A DNA stretch of 64,000 bases, from the NCBI GenBank assembly GCA_963726105.1, contig CAVSBJ010000024.1, positions 248,001 to 312,000 of the forward strand, written 5' to 3'. This document shows, piece after piece, positions 52,480 through 61,114 of the stretch (positions are counted from its first letter, which is position 1; the number at the start of each line of letters is the position of its first letter). A program made the position numbers and the translations under genes. The stretch comes from Roseiarcus sp963726105 (GTDB taxonomy: Bacteria > Pseudomonadota > Alphaproteobacteria > Rhizobiales > Beijerinckiaceae). Below the pieces are notes generated by a model. It ran no database searches. It was not told the DNA's origin and was given only the letters and a program-made list of their open reading frames with translations.

Positions 52480-54250
52480 GGACGAGAGGTCCCGGGTTCT
52501 TGAGATACTGGGTCTTGATCGCCTCGGCCGACCAGTAGGCGAGCGCCGCAACCGTGCCGGTCGGATTGTAGCCGGCGTTTTGCGGAAAGGCGCTCGCGCC
52601 CATGACGAAAAGGTTGGGAACGTCCCAGCTTTGCAGATAGCGGTTGATCGCGCTGGTCGAGGGATCGGTTCCCATGATCGCGCCGCCGCACAGGTGCGTC
52701 GTTTGGTACTGGGTAACGTCGTAGGGCGCCTTGCGGGGTTCCTTCACTACCTCCTTTGCGCCCATCGCCTTGATGATTTCGGCGAACTTGTCGGTGAGAT
52801 ACGCGTTCTGCTTGATCTCATTGTCGTGGAAGTCAATCGTCATCCGCATCAGCGGCCGGCCGAACCGGTCCTTATAGAGCGGGTCGAGGTCGAGATAGAC
52901 GTCTCGATAAGAATAAAAACTCCCATGCACGCCGGTGCCCGGGATCACTGTGCTCAAATAATTGTCGCGCACCCCGGTCTTCCATTTTGCGCCCCAGGCC
53001 GGCGTGCCGGGCGGGACGCGGTTCGTTTGAATCGGGCGCCCGTTGGTCTGCACCTGGCCCATATATCCGCCGCCGACGAAGCCGAGCGGCCCGTGGTCGA
53101 AATTGTCGCCGTTGAATTCGTCAATGCACATGCCGATCGAGCCGGAGGCGATGAATGGATTGAAGTTGAATTTGTCCTTGTCGAAGAATCCGATCGCTTG
53201 GGAGATCGTCTGGTGGGTGAAGTTGCGGCCGATCACCCCTTGATTGGCGACCGGATCGTAGGGCTTGCCGACGCCCGACAAAAGCAGGAGCTGGACGTTG
53301 AAAACGCTAAAAGCGGCGAGGATGACGAGGTCAGCCGGCTGCTCCCACTCTTCTCCGCTGGTGTCGACGAAGGTGACGCCGGTCGCTCGCTTGCCGGAGC
53401 CATCGAGATTGATGCGCGTGACCTCGCATTCGGTGCGGTAGGCGAAGTTCGATTTCCGCACCAGCACCGGAAGGATGGTCGTCTGCGGGGAGGCTTTCGA
53501 ATAATTGCCGCAGCCAAACCATTCGCAGAAGCCGCAATAAGTGCAGGGTCCGAGCCGGACGCCGAGCGGGTTCTCATAAGCCTGGGACAGATTGCCGGAC
53601 GGCTGCGGAAACGGCTTGTAGCCGAGTTCCCGCGCGGCCTTGGCGAACAGCGTATAACTGAAAGGCTGCTCCTGCGCCGGCGTGGGATAAGGACGCGAGC
53701 GCGGCCCTTCGAAAGGATTGCCACCGTCGAGAATCTGCTCTTTCAGATTGCCCGCAGTCCCCGACGTCCCGCAAAGATACTCGAACTGGTCGTAGTACGG
53801 CTCCAACTCGTCGTAGGTGACGCCATAGTCCTGGATAGTCATGTCGTCGGGAAGGAATTTCGCGCCGTATCTTTGCGTCAGATGCGTCTTGAGGACGAAA
53901 TCGGAGGGCAGGAAGCGGAATGTCTCGGCGTTCCAGTGGACCCCCCCGCCGCCGACGCCAGTCATCGGCATGAATGCGCCCCAAGTGCGAATCGGCAACG
54001 CCTGCTGGTCCATCTTGTTGCGAAAGGTGAACGTCATCTGCTCGGGGCGCAGGAAGAGCTCGTGGCGTATGCGATAGCGCAGTTCGTCCTGAACGTAGGT
54101 GGTCGGAAAATCCGTTGGGGCGTCGCGCCATGGGCCGCGTTCGATCGCGATGACGTCAAGACCCTGGTCGCTCAACTCGTGCGCGAGGATCGAACCCGTC
54201 CAGCCGAGGCCGATGATCACCACGTCCTTTTTGGGCAGCTTCTGGGCCAT
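52472..54250 (-). CDS. FAD-dependent GMC oxidoreductase (gluconate 2-dehydrogenase-type large subunit)
   Basis: A 592-residue flavoprotein. The dinucleotide site DVVIIGLGWTGSILAHELSDQGLDVIAIERG is at residues 9-40. GVGGGGVHWNAETFRF and the C-terminal TTHLCGGAIMGTDPSTSAINRYLQSWD, FVMGASAFPQNAGYNPTGTVAALAYW are typical of the class, with the catalytic His in THLCGG/ASAFP region. No own export signal; the small subunit has a Tat signal that can carry it. Substrate may be gluconate, sorbitol or another polyol/aldonate. Confidence 0.92.
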   Translation of the reverse strand: MAQKLPKKDVVIIGLGWTGSILAHELSDQGLDVIAIERGPWRDAPTDFPTTYVQDELRYRIRHELFLRPEQMTFTFRNKMDQQALPIRTWGAFMPMTGVGGGGVHWNAETFRFLPSDFVLKTHLTQRYGAKFLPDDMTIQDYGVTYDELEPYYDQFEYLCGTSGTAGNLKEQILDGGNPFEGPRSRPYPTPAQEQPFSYTLFAKAARELGYKPFPQPSGNLSQAYENPLGVRLGPCTYCGFCEWFGCGNYSKASPQTTILPVLVRKSNFAYRTECEVTRINLDGSGKRATGVTFVDTSGEEWEQPADLVILAAFSVFNVQLLLLSGVGKPYDPVANQGVIGRNFTHQTISQAIGFFDKDKFNFNPFIASGSIGMCIDEFNGDNFDHGPLGFVGGGYMGQVQTNGRPIQTNRVPPGTPAWGAKWKTGVRDNYLSTVIPGTGVHGSFYSYRDVYLDLDPLYKDRFGRPLMRMTIDFHDNEIKQNAYLTDKFAEIIKAMGAKEVVKEPRKAPYDVTQYQTTHLCGGAIMGTDPSTSAINRYLQSWDVPNLFVMGASAFPQNAGYNPTGTVAALAYWSAEAIKTQYLKNPGPLVHA

Positions 54251-54259
54251 GGGCCCCCC

Positions 54260-54980
54260 TCAGGTCTTGCGGGCGTTCCAATCCGCCCGTCCCATGAAGC
54301 TCACGGGGGGGTGAGGATAGCGCTCGTTGTGACGGTGGACCCAGTCGCGGTAGTCGTACCGGGCGCCCGGATAGCCGACCATGCGCCACGCGCACATGTC
54401 GCGATTGCCGCCGTAGATCGGATCGGCGAAGAATCCCTCTCGCGTGTTTCCGAGCAACAGCTCGAAAAACGCCTGCCCGTCTACGCTGTCCAGCTTCGCG
54501 CGAACCCCTTTCGAGCCCGCCAATGACGGCGTCCTTGTCCGCGTCCCTAAGGGAAGCGAACGCGCCGCCTTTTTCTTTCTTGCAATATTGGTCGAGCGCC
54601 GCCAGCGCCTTGCGATAGCGCACGGCCGGACCATCTTCGTCCTGCGGGCCCTGCTGCCTGGTTCCCTTGATGAACGGCGGGCTGAGATATAGGCCGTCGC
54701 GGCGACCATAGGGCCCAGCCAACTGCCGATCAATGAACACCGCGCAACCGGCGTCTTTACCGCCGGGCGTGTCCGGGTCCGGTGGAATCAAGCGATCCAC
54801 CAGCGCCTCGACCGCGGCGCCCTCCGCCGGCTCGAAGAAGATCCACGATCCTTTGACGAACGGCGCAGGCGGCGATCCGGCTTCCGGACGCCACGGCAGC
54901 CATTGAGCCCGGGCGCCAGCCGCTCCGCCTATGATCAGGAGCGCTGCACTTCCGAGTAATTCGCGCCGGTGGAGCTTCAA
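54260..54980 (-). pseudogene. Gluconate 2-dehydrogenase subunit 3, single-base frameshift
   Basis: The frame from 54980 starts with a twin-arginine signal (MKLHRRELLGSAALLIIGGAAGARA) and reads well until DADKDAVIGGLE. The other frame then continues KGVRAKLDSVDGQAFFELLLG, TREGFFADPIYGGNRDMCAWRMVGYPGARYDY, to ADWNARKT. The break is at 54505-54512 in the run AAAGGGG (minus strand); one more A would restore a single protein of about 240 residues. It sits just before the flavoprotein gene, as normal. Either a recent null allele or a sequencing slip. Confidence 0.85.
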
Positions 54981-55377
54981 GTCGTGCCCCCGTAACGAGT
55001 GCTCAGGCTACCACAGGATGTGCCTTTGGAGAAAGAACGAATTCTCTCGCCGCTGACTCGCGCTTTTTTTATCCCGTCCCTAGCAGAGAGGACGCATCGG
55101 CAGCTCCTTCGGCCGGCTTTACGCCGAGGTTAACCTCTTTGGAATGCCACTTCGCATCGGACGCGGCCGGTCCATTCACAAATTTGGAATCTCCGCTCCG
55201 GGGCGGAGTTCGGACCTTCGGGCGCTCGTCAAGGAAGGGCAGGAATCCGCCCAATTGCGACGCCCATCGTCCCAACCTGTTATGTCCGGTTTACGTCGAC
55301 TCCTGCCAGGTCGCGCCATGTCGCGTTTGCGCAAATAGCGGCCGTCGCCTAGAGAGCGTATCGGCTGGTTAAGGCCT
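54981..55377. other. Intergenic region with dispersed repeat copy
   Basis: About 400 bases. TGCGCAAATAGCGGCC at 55328-55343 and TTATGTCCGGTTTACGTCGA near 55280-55299 repeat words found at 39.5 and 51.0 kb. The rest shows no gene. Confidence 0.5.
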
Positions 55378-57720
55378 CTATTGCCGCGCCATCGCGATCT
55401 TGAACCGTTGCTCTCGGGTGATCAGATGATTGTGGTCATCCTCCCCGAGGTCGATCTGCACCCATTCGATGGCGCCGGTGAAAGAATTCCCGCTCGGCCC
55501 GTAGTCGGGAGAGGCCGGCGAGCCGGTGTCTGAACCGACATCGCAGGCCTCATCGGCCGAGTAGCCCATAGGCTGACTGCGCTCGACCCGTCCTTTGCCG
55601 ACGGCTTCGCCGTCGTAATAGAGGGTCACATCGCCGCCCTTGGCGAGGCCGCCGCCGTCATATTTGAACTCCATCCGAACCTGATGCTTGCCGGCGGGAA
55701 TTGGCTTGTCAGCTACGGCGTAAAAATAGTCGATGCCGAAGAAATTGTAGCAGTATTTGAGCTTGCCCTCGTGGCAGTAGAGCGTCCAGCCGCCGGCCTC
55801 GCCGCCCTGGGTGATGATCACGCCCCGGGCCCCGCCCTCGGGAATCGTAAGCTGGCTCGTGACCGAGTGGGACTTGTTCTTCAGCGTCAAGACGCACGCC
55901 TCGCTCATGCGCATGCCGGGAAATAAAAGCTGCGTGTTTCCGCGAATGAGCTGCGGACGCCCGGCGATGTCGGGATTGATCCGCTCAAAGCCGCGATCGT
56001 CGATCGGCACGACGTTGTATTTCACCGCTTCGATCAGCCACAGCCGCTGCAATTCCGCTAATCTCTTCGGATTTTCGGAGGCGAGGTTCTTCGACTGCGT
56101 CCAGTCGTCGGGGCTGTAGAGCTCCCAGACATCCTCATCGAACGGCGGCGGCGCATCCGCCTTCCACGGCGTTCGATGCTTCGTCACCGCCGTCCAGCCC
56201 TCATGATAGACGCCGCGATTGCCCATCATCTCGAAATACTGGACATTGTGAGTCTCGGGCGCTTTCGCGTCGCTGAACGTGGGCGCCATGCTGACGCCCT
56301 CGAGCGGCGCCTGCGAGATGCCGTTGACGAAGGTGGGCTCCGGCAATCCGGCGACATCGAGAATCGTTTTCGCGATATCGATGACGTGATGGAACTGGCT
56401 GCGAATCTCACCCTTTCCTTTCACGCCGTTCGGCCAATGGACGATCATGCCGTTGCGCGTGCCGCCCCAGTGCGAGGCGACCTGCTTCGTCCACTGATAG
56501 GGCGCGCAAAGCGCGTGCGCCCAGCCGACCGCATAATGATTGTAGGCCTTGGGCGTGCCGAAATCGTCGATCTTCGCCAGCAGGAATTCGGGCGTCTCGA
56601 TGCCGGGCATGCCGTTCAATGTCGTCATCTCATTGAAGCAGCCGTTGATCGATCCCTCGGCGGAGGCTCCGTTGTCGCCGATGATGTAGTAGATCAGCGT
56701 GTCGTCGAGCACGCCGAGATCGGACAGCGTATCCACGAGGCGGCCGACATGATGATCGACCTGCTCCAGGAATCCGGCATAGATCTCCATCTGGCGTGCG
56801 AGAACGGGCTTCAGGTTCGCGGGCATCGAGGCCCACGAGGGAATTTCCTCGTGACGGGCGGTGAGCGCGGCGTCGTTCGGAATGACCCCGAGCTTCTTTT
56901 GCCGCGCCAGCAATTCCTCTCGGAGTTTGTCCCAGCCGCCGTCGAACTTGCCTTTGTATTTGTCCGACCATTCCTTCGGGACATGATGGGGCGCGTGGGT
57001 CGCGCCCGGCGCGAAATACATCATGAACGGCTTGTCCGGCATCAGCACCTTCTGCTGCCGCACCCAGGGGATGGCGCGATCGGCCAAGTCCTCGGTGAGC
57101 GTATAGCCCTGTTCGGGGGTTTTGGTTGGCTCTACAGGGGACGTGCCTTCGTAGAGGCCTGGAAAATACTGGTTCGCCTCGCCGCCGACGAAGCCGTAGA
57201 AATGTTCGAAGCCCGAGCCGGTCGGCCACTGGTTGAAGGGGCCCATGGGAGAGACCTCCCAGAACGGCACCTCGTGGCACTTGCCGAACTGCGCCGTCGA
57301 ATGGCCGTTGAGCTTCAAGATCTCGGGCAGCGGCGCCTTCTCCTTGGGCCGGATGCTGTTATTGCCGGGAGCCGACGTCGCCATTTCGGTGATCGCGCCC
57401 ATGCCGACCGAATGATGGTTCCGGCCGGTGAGAAGCGCCTGGCGCGACGGCGAGCACAAAGCGGTCATATGGAAGCGGTTGTACTTCAGGCCGTTGGCCG
57501 CAAGGCGTTCCGCGGTGGGCGTGTAGCACGGGCCGCCAAACGCGCTCGAGGCGCCGAATCCCACATGGTCGAGGAGCACGATCAGCACATTCGGCGCGCC
57601 CACCGGCGGGCGCAGCGGCACGATCGGCGGGTACTTCGTATTGGGATCCTTGGCGTCGTTGGTCGTCAGGCCGACGTGCTTCGGATCAGGAATTGGCAGG
57701 GTGGTCCGAGGATGGGACAT
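55378..57720 (-). CDS. Type I sulfatase (arylsulfatase-like, 780 residues)
   Basis: A 780-residue sulfatase. The formylglycine motif CSPSR is at Cys 89 (ALCSPSRQALLTGR); FGKCHEVP and YIIGDNGASAEGS carry further active-site residues. The first metal motif reads LLDHVGFG, where most relatives have LDD, so one Ca ligand is His. The C-terminal 250 residues form the extra domain of long arylsulfatases. A TTG start at 57750 would extend it by ten residues. No signal peptide is evident. It is divergent from csbD. Confidence 0.9.
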   Translation of the reverse strand: MSHPRTTLPIPDPKHVGLTTNDAKDPNTKYPPIVPLRPPVGAPNVLIVLLDHVGFGASSAFGGPCYTPTAERLAANGLKYNRFHMTALCSPSRQALLTGRNHHSVGMGAITEMATSAPGNNSIRPKEKAPLPEILKLNGHSTAQFGKCHEVPFWEVSPMGPFNQWPTGSGFEHFYGFVGGEANQYFPGLYEGTSPVEPTKTPEQGYTLTEDLADRAIPWVRQQKVLMPDKPFMMYFAPGATHAPHHVPKEWSDKYKGKFDGGWDKLREELLARQKKLGVIPNDAALTARHEEIPSWASMPANLKPVLARQMEIYAGFLEQVDHHVGRLVDTLSDLGVLDDTLIYYIIGDNGASAEGSINGCFNEMTTLNGMPGIETPEFLLAKIDDFGTPKAYNHYAVGWAHALCAPYQWTKQVASHWGGTRNGMIVHWPNGVKGKGEIRSQFHHVIDIAKTILDVAGLPEPTFVNGISQAPLEGVSMAPTFSDAKAPETHNVQYFEMMGNRGVYHEGWTAVTKHRTPWKADAPPPFDEDVWELYSPDDWTQSKNLASENPKRLAELQRLWLIEAVKYNVVPIDDRGFERINPDIAGRPQLIRGNTQLLFPGMRMSEACVLTLKNKSHSVTSQLTIPEGGARGVIITQGGEAGGWTLYCHEGKLKYCYNFFGIDYFYAVADKPIPAGKHQVRMEFKYDGGGLAKGGDVTLYYDGEAVGKGRVERSQPMGYSADEACDVGSDTGSPASPDYGPSGNSFTGAIEWVQIDLGEDDHNHLITREQRFKIAMARQ

Positions 57721-57723
57721 CGA

Positions 57724-57737
57724 TTGATTTCGATCAA
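57724..57737. promoter_or_regulatory. Consensus FNR/FixK box in the sulfatase-csbD divergent region
   Basis: TTGATttcgATCAA is a perfect match to TTGAT-N4-ATCAA. Its centre (57730.5) is exactly 41.5 bases before 57772, and TATGTA at 57760-57765 sits at -12 to -7, the geometry of a class II FNR-activated promoter for csbD. On the other side it lies only 4 bases before the sulfatase ATG. Confidence 0.75.
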
Positions 57738-57759
57738 TGGCCGCCGACAAGGGTCGCGC

Positions 57760-57765
57760 TATGTA
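57760..57765 (+). promoter_or_regulatory. Predicted -10 element of the csbD promoter
   Basis: TATGTA, differing from TATAAT at two positions, with no good -35 since the FNR box occupies it. Predicted start of transcription is about 57772, giving a 57-base leader before the csbD ATG. Confidence 0.5.
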
Positions 57766-57828
57766 ATGCGCGCAAGCAACGAGGCTCGTAATCGTTGTCG
57801 TCTTGCGGGACTTAAAGAGGAGAAAGTC

Positions 57829-58011
57829 ATGGACAAAGACCGTATCGTGGGATCGGCGAAGGAGGTCAAGGGCGCCGTAAAGGAGGCAGTCGGCAAGGTA
57901 GTCGGCGACGCCAAGCTGGAGTCAGAGGGCAAAGCTGACAAGGCCGAAGGGAAAGTGCAGAATGCCATTGGCGGTCTGAAAGACGTAGTCCGAGACGCCG
58001 TCAAGAAATAG
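57829..58011 (+). CDS. CsbD-family stress protein
   Basis: A 60-residue CsbD protein: MDKDRIVGSAKEVKGAVKEA followed by GKADKAEGKVQNAIGGLKD, the family's Lys/Glu/Gly-rich repeats of amphipathic helix. Ribosome site GAGGAG 6 bases ahead. Relatives are general-stress proteins of unclear biochemistry. It is too short to be prominent next to the long antisense frames. The FNR-like box upstream suggests low-oxygen induction. Confidence 0.92.
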   Translation: MDKDRIVGSAKEVKGAVKEAVGKVVGDAKLESEGKADKAEGKVQNAIGGLKDVVRDAVKK

Positions 58012-58068
58012 TTGGATCGCCGGGGAGGCTGAATTTGTGATCAGCCTCTCTCTGAGGGAGGGAGATAG

Positions 58069-58244
58069 ATGAGCACGATTCTGATCATCATTTGCTGATT
58101 CTAATTTTCGGCGGGGGTGGTGGATACTATGCCCATGGTCGCTATGGGACTACCGGGCTCGGCGGCGTGCTGGGGATCATTTTGATCGTTCTTGTCGTGC
58201 TTTGGCTAGTCGGTGGGATCGGCACATTCGGACCGCGTATGTGA
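58069..58244 (+). pseudogene. DUF3309-like small membrane protein, single-base frameshift
   Basis: ATG at 58069 with GAGGGAGGGAGATAG ahead reads MSTILIIIC then stops. Adding one T in the TTT run at 58091-58093 gives MSTILIIILLILIFGGGGGYY, then a Gly-rich hydrophobic sequence to a stop at 58244 (about 58 residues). This is the layout of DUF3309 proteins, which are often near csbD. Either a broken gene or a sequencing slip. Confidence 0.7.
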
Positions 58245-58409
58245 CGCGCGGCGACGCGTGCTTCGTCGTAGGTTCGCTCTGCCAAATTCCAACCCCCTGT
58301 GCTGTCCACCGCCGCGAGCCGCGAACGTCCGCTTCGCGTCGATTTGCGATATTGAGTCAGCAGCCACGACCTGGCGCTTAGGGCCGAAAGCGGGCGTGCA
58401 AGTCGACCG

Positions 58410-59180
58410 TCACGACTTCCGCCCCGCCGATAGAAACGCCTGGAACGCCGCGTGCGCCTCGGGGGATTTCAGCGCGGCCGAGAAGGCGTGCATTTCGGCC
58501 GCCATCTGCGCTTTCAGCGTCTCGGGATCGCCGCGCATGAGGCGGCGGGTCGCGAGCAGCGCGGCGCGGGGCTTGGCGGCGAGCGCGGCGGCTTTTTGCA
58601 TCGCATGCGCCATCAGTTCGCTCTGAGGCAGGATCGCGTTGATGAGCCCGAGGTCGAGCGCCCGATCGGCGCCGAAGGGATCGGCGAGCAGCAAGAGCTC
58701 GGCCGCCCTGGCGCGCCCGAACCGCTGCGGCGCAAGAAGCGAGGACCCGGCCTCGGGAACGAGGCCGAGATTGACGAACGGCATCTGGAACCGCGCCTCG
58801 GGCGTGGCGTAGACGAGATCGCAATGAAAACAGAGGGTGGTGCCGACGCCGATCGCGAGACCGTCGATCGCCGCGATCAACGGCTTTTCGAACGCGGCGA
58901 CCTTGCTGACAAACCGCCAGGCCGGAAATTCCCCCGTCTCGTGCAACGCGACGGCGAGAAAATCGCCGATGTCGTTTCCAGCGGTGAACACGGCCCCCCT
59001 GCCGCTCATCACGAGCGCGCCGATCTCGGGATCGCGCTCGGCCTCGTCGAAGGCTTCGATCAGCGCTTCGTACATGGCGCCGGTGATCGCGTTCTTCTTC
59101 TGCGGCCGCGCGAAGGCCGCCGATAGGACCGCGCCCTCGCGGGCGACCTCAATGTCTTTCGTCAAGGTGTCTTGGGTCAT
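58410..59180 (-). CDS. Enoyl-CoA hydratase/isomerase
   Basis: A 256-residue crotonase-fold enzyme. The oxyanion-hole regions are AFARPQKKNAITGAMYEALIEAFD and GRGAVFTAGNDIGDF; AIDGLAIGVGTTLCFHCDLVYA carries the second. The position of the usual first catalytic Glu is in the FVNLGLVPEAGSS region. It overlaps the acyl-CoA dehydrogenase stop by 4 bases (ATGA). Together they would do the first two steps of a beta-oxidation-like pathway. Confidence 0.9.
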   Translation of the reverse strand: MTQDTLTKDIEVAREGAVLSAAFARPQKKNAITGAMYEALIEAFDEAERDPEIGALVMSGRGAVFTAGNDIGDFLAVALHETGEFPAWRFVSKVAAFEKPLIAAIDGLAIGVGTTLCFHCDLVYATPEARFQMPFVNLGLVPEAGSSLLAPQRFGRARAAELLLLADPFGADRALDLGLINAILPQSELMAHAMQKAAALAAKPRAALLATRRLMRGDPETLKAQMAAEMHAFSAALKSPEAHAAFQAFLSAGRKS

Positions 59181-60967
59181 GCGCTCTCCGCCAGGATCGC
59201 TTCGTAAGGTTCGAGCGGCATGGCCCCCGAGGCGACGGCGCGCGCGAGACCGGGCGCGGCCGTCGCGAGTTTTTCGGCAAAAAAACGAGCAAGCCCGACA
59301 CGGCCAAGCTCGGTCTTGTTGCCGCTCTTCGCCAGCGTCTCGGCGGCGAGGCCGGCTTTGGCCAGGCACGCCCCGCCAAGCGTGAGCCCGAACAGGCGAA
59401 GATATTGCGACGCGCCGGCGAGCGCCGAATTCTGGTCGGTCGCGAGCCAGTCGAGCATCAGCCGCGTCGAGTCTTCGAGCGCGTCCGAAGCCTCGGCGAG
59501 CCGTTCCGCCGTCGCGCCGAAGCCTGCGCCGCCGCGCCCGGCGACGTCGCTCGCAACCTGCCGGATTTGAGCAATCTCGTTGCGGACGGTCTCGCCGTTG
59601 GCGAGCGGCAGCTTGCGTTGAACGAGATCGATCGCGTGAATACCGTTCGCGCCTTCGTAGATCGCCGCGATGCGGGAATCGCGCATATGCTGGGCCGCCC
59701 CGGTTTCCTCGATGAAGCCCATGCCGCCGTGGACCTGGACGCCGATCGACGTCGTCTCGTCGCCGATGTCGGTCGAGAACGCCTTGGCGATGGGGGTGAG
59801 CAACGCTGCGCGGTTGGCGGCGGCCATTCGTTCCGCCTCGGTGGCGGCGTATTCGGCGAGGTCAAGCGAAACGCCGGTCAGGTGGCAGATCCCGCGCGCG
59901 GCGTGGACGTTGGCCTTCATCGTCATCAGCATGCGCTGCACGTCGGGACGCTCGATGATCGGCGCCATACCGTCGCCGCCTTTGGCGCTGCGGCCTTGCC
60001 TGCGCTCGCGGGCGTAAGCCAACGCCTGCTGATAGGCGCGATCGCCGATGGCGACCCCCTGCGTGCCGACAGCCAGCCGCGCCGCGTTCATCATCACGAA
60101 CATGGCGGCGAGGCCGCGCTTCTCCTCACCGACCAGCCAGGCCTTGGCGCCCTCGTTGTCGCCGTAGGCCATGACGCAGGTCGGGGAGCCGTGGATGCCG
60201 AGCTTGTGCTCGATTCCGGCGCAGCGCAGGTCGTTGCGCTGGCCGAGCGAACCATCGGGATTGACGAGGAATTTCGGCGCGAGAAAGAGCGACAGGCCGC
60301 GCGTCCCCGCCGGCGCGCCGGGGAGCCGGGCGAGAACGAGATGGACGATATTCTCGGCCATGTCGTGCTCGCCATAGGTGATGAAGATCTTCTGGCCGAA
60401 CAGCCGATAGGAGCCATCCTCGGCGCGTTCCGCCCGGGTTCGCACGGCGTTGAGGTCGGAGCCCGCCTGAGGCTCGGTCAGGTTCATGGTCCCGGTCCAA
60501 CGTCCACTGACCATCGGCGGGAGATAGATGTCGGCGAGCTCGCGCGACCCGTGCGCCTTGAGCGCGCCGACGGCGCCCTCGGTGAGCAGGGGGCAGAGCG
60601 CGAAGGCCATCGAAGCGCCGTTCCAGATTTCGGTGCAGGCGACGTTGACGAGATGGGGCAGGCCCATGCCGCCGAACTCGGCCGGCGCCGAGACGCCGTT
60701 CCAGCCCGCCTCCGCCCAGCGCCGATAGACGCCGGCGAAGCCCGGGGCTGCTGTCACCAACCCGTTTTCATAGGCCGCGCCCGCAAGGTCGCCGGTTCGG
60801 TTGAGAGGCGCGATCTCCTCGGTGGCGAAGCGGCTGGCTTCCGCGACAATGGACGAAACGGCGTCCCAGTCGAGGTCGCCCATCAGCCGTTGTTCAACAA
60901 GCGCAGGGAAATCGGCGACCGCCCTCAGCGAAAAAAGGATGTCGGCCGCCGGCGAACGATAAGGCAT
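59177..60967 (-). CDS. Acyl-CoA dehydrogenase (long form)
   Basis: A 596-residue acyl-CoA dehydrogenase of the long bacterial type with a C-terminal extension. MNLTEPQAGSDLNAVRTRA and FITYGEHD are flavin-site motifs; VHGGMGFIEETGAAQHMRDSRIAAIYEGANGIHAIDLV contains the segment of the catalytic base and CoA binding. The start at 60967 (MPYRSPAADI) has GGAGGAG upstream; the frame stays open far beyond into the divergent region but is non-coding there. FAD-linked oxidation of a fatty acyl-CoA is the role. Confidence 0.93.
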   Translation of the reverse strand: MPYRSPAADILFSLRAVADFPALVEQRLMGDLDWDAVSSIVAEASRFATEEIAPLNRTGDLAGAAYENGLVTAAPGFAGVYRRWAEAGWNGVSAPAEFGGMGLPHLVNVACTEIWNGASMAFALCPLLTEGAVGALKAHGSRELADIYLPPMVSGRWTGTMNLTEPQAGSDLNAVRTRAERAEDGSYRLFGQKIFITYGEHDMAENIVHLVLARLPGAPAGTRGLSLFLAPKFLVNPDGSLGQRNDLRCAGIEHKLGIHGSPTCVMAYGDNEGAKAWLVGEEKRGLAAMFVMMNAARLAVGTQGVAIGDRAYQQALAYARERRQGRSAKGGDGMAPIIERPDVQRMLMTMKANVHAARGICHLTGVSLDLAEYAATEAERMAAANRAALLTPIAKAFSTDIGDETTSIGVQVHGGMGFIEETGAAQHMRDSRIAAIYEGANGIHAIDLVQRKLPLANGETVRNEIAQIRQVASDVAGRGGAGFGATAERLAEASDALEDSTRLMLDWLATDQNSALAGASQYLRLFGLTLGGACLAKAGLAAETLAKSGNKTELGRVGLARFFAEKLATAAPGLARAVASGAMPLEPYEAILAESA

Positions 60968-61114
60968 GTCCTGGCTCCTCCCCGTCGCGGCGGGCGGCCC
61001 CGATCGGGTCGCGGCCAAACGGCGCCCCGGGGATTGGGCGCCCTGGTTGCCGCTGCAGGGACAAACGAGCTTATGTACAGTCAGGTTTGCGCGCAATGCG
61101 AACCGGAAGGAGAA

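Noticed and set aside
56176..58011. 611-codon plus-strand frame opposite the sulfatase
   Set aside because: Only its last 60 codons (CsbD) are protein-like and have a ribosome site.
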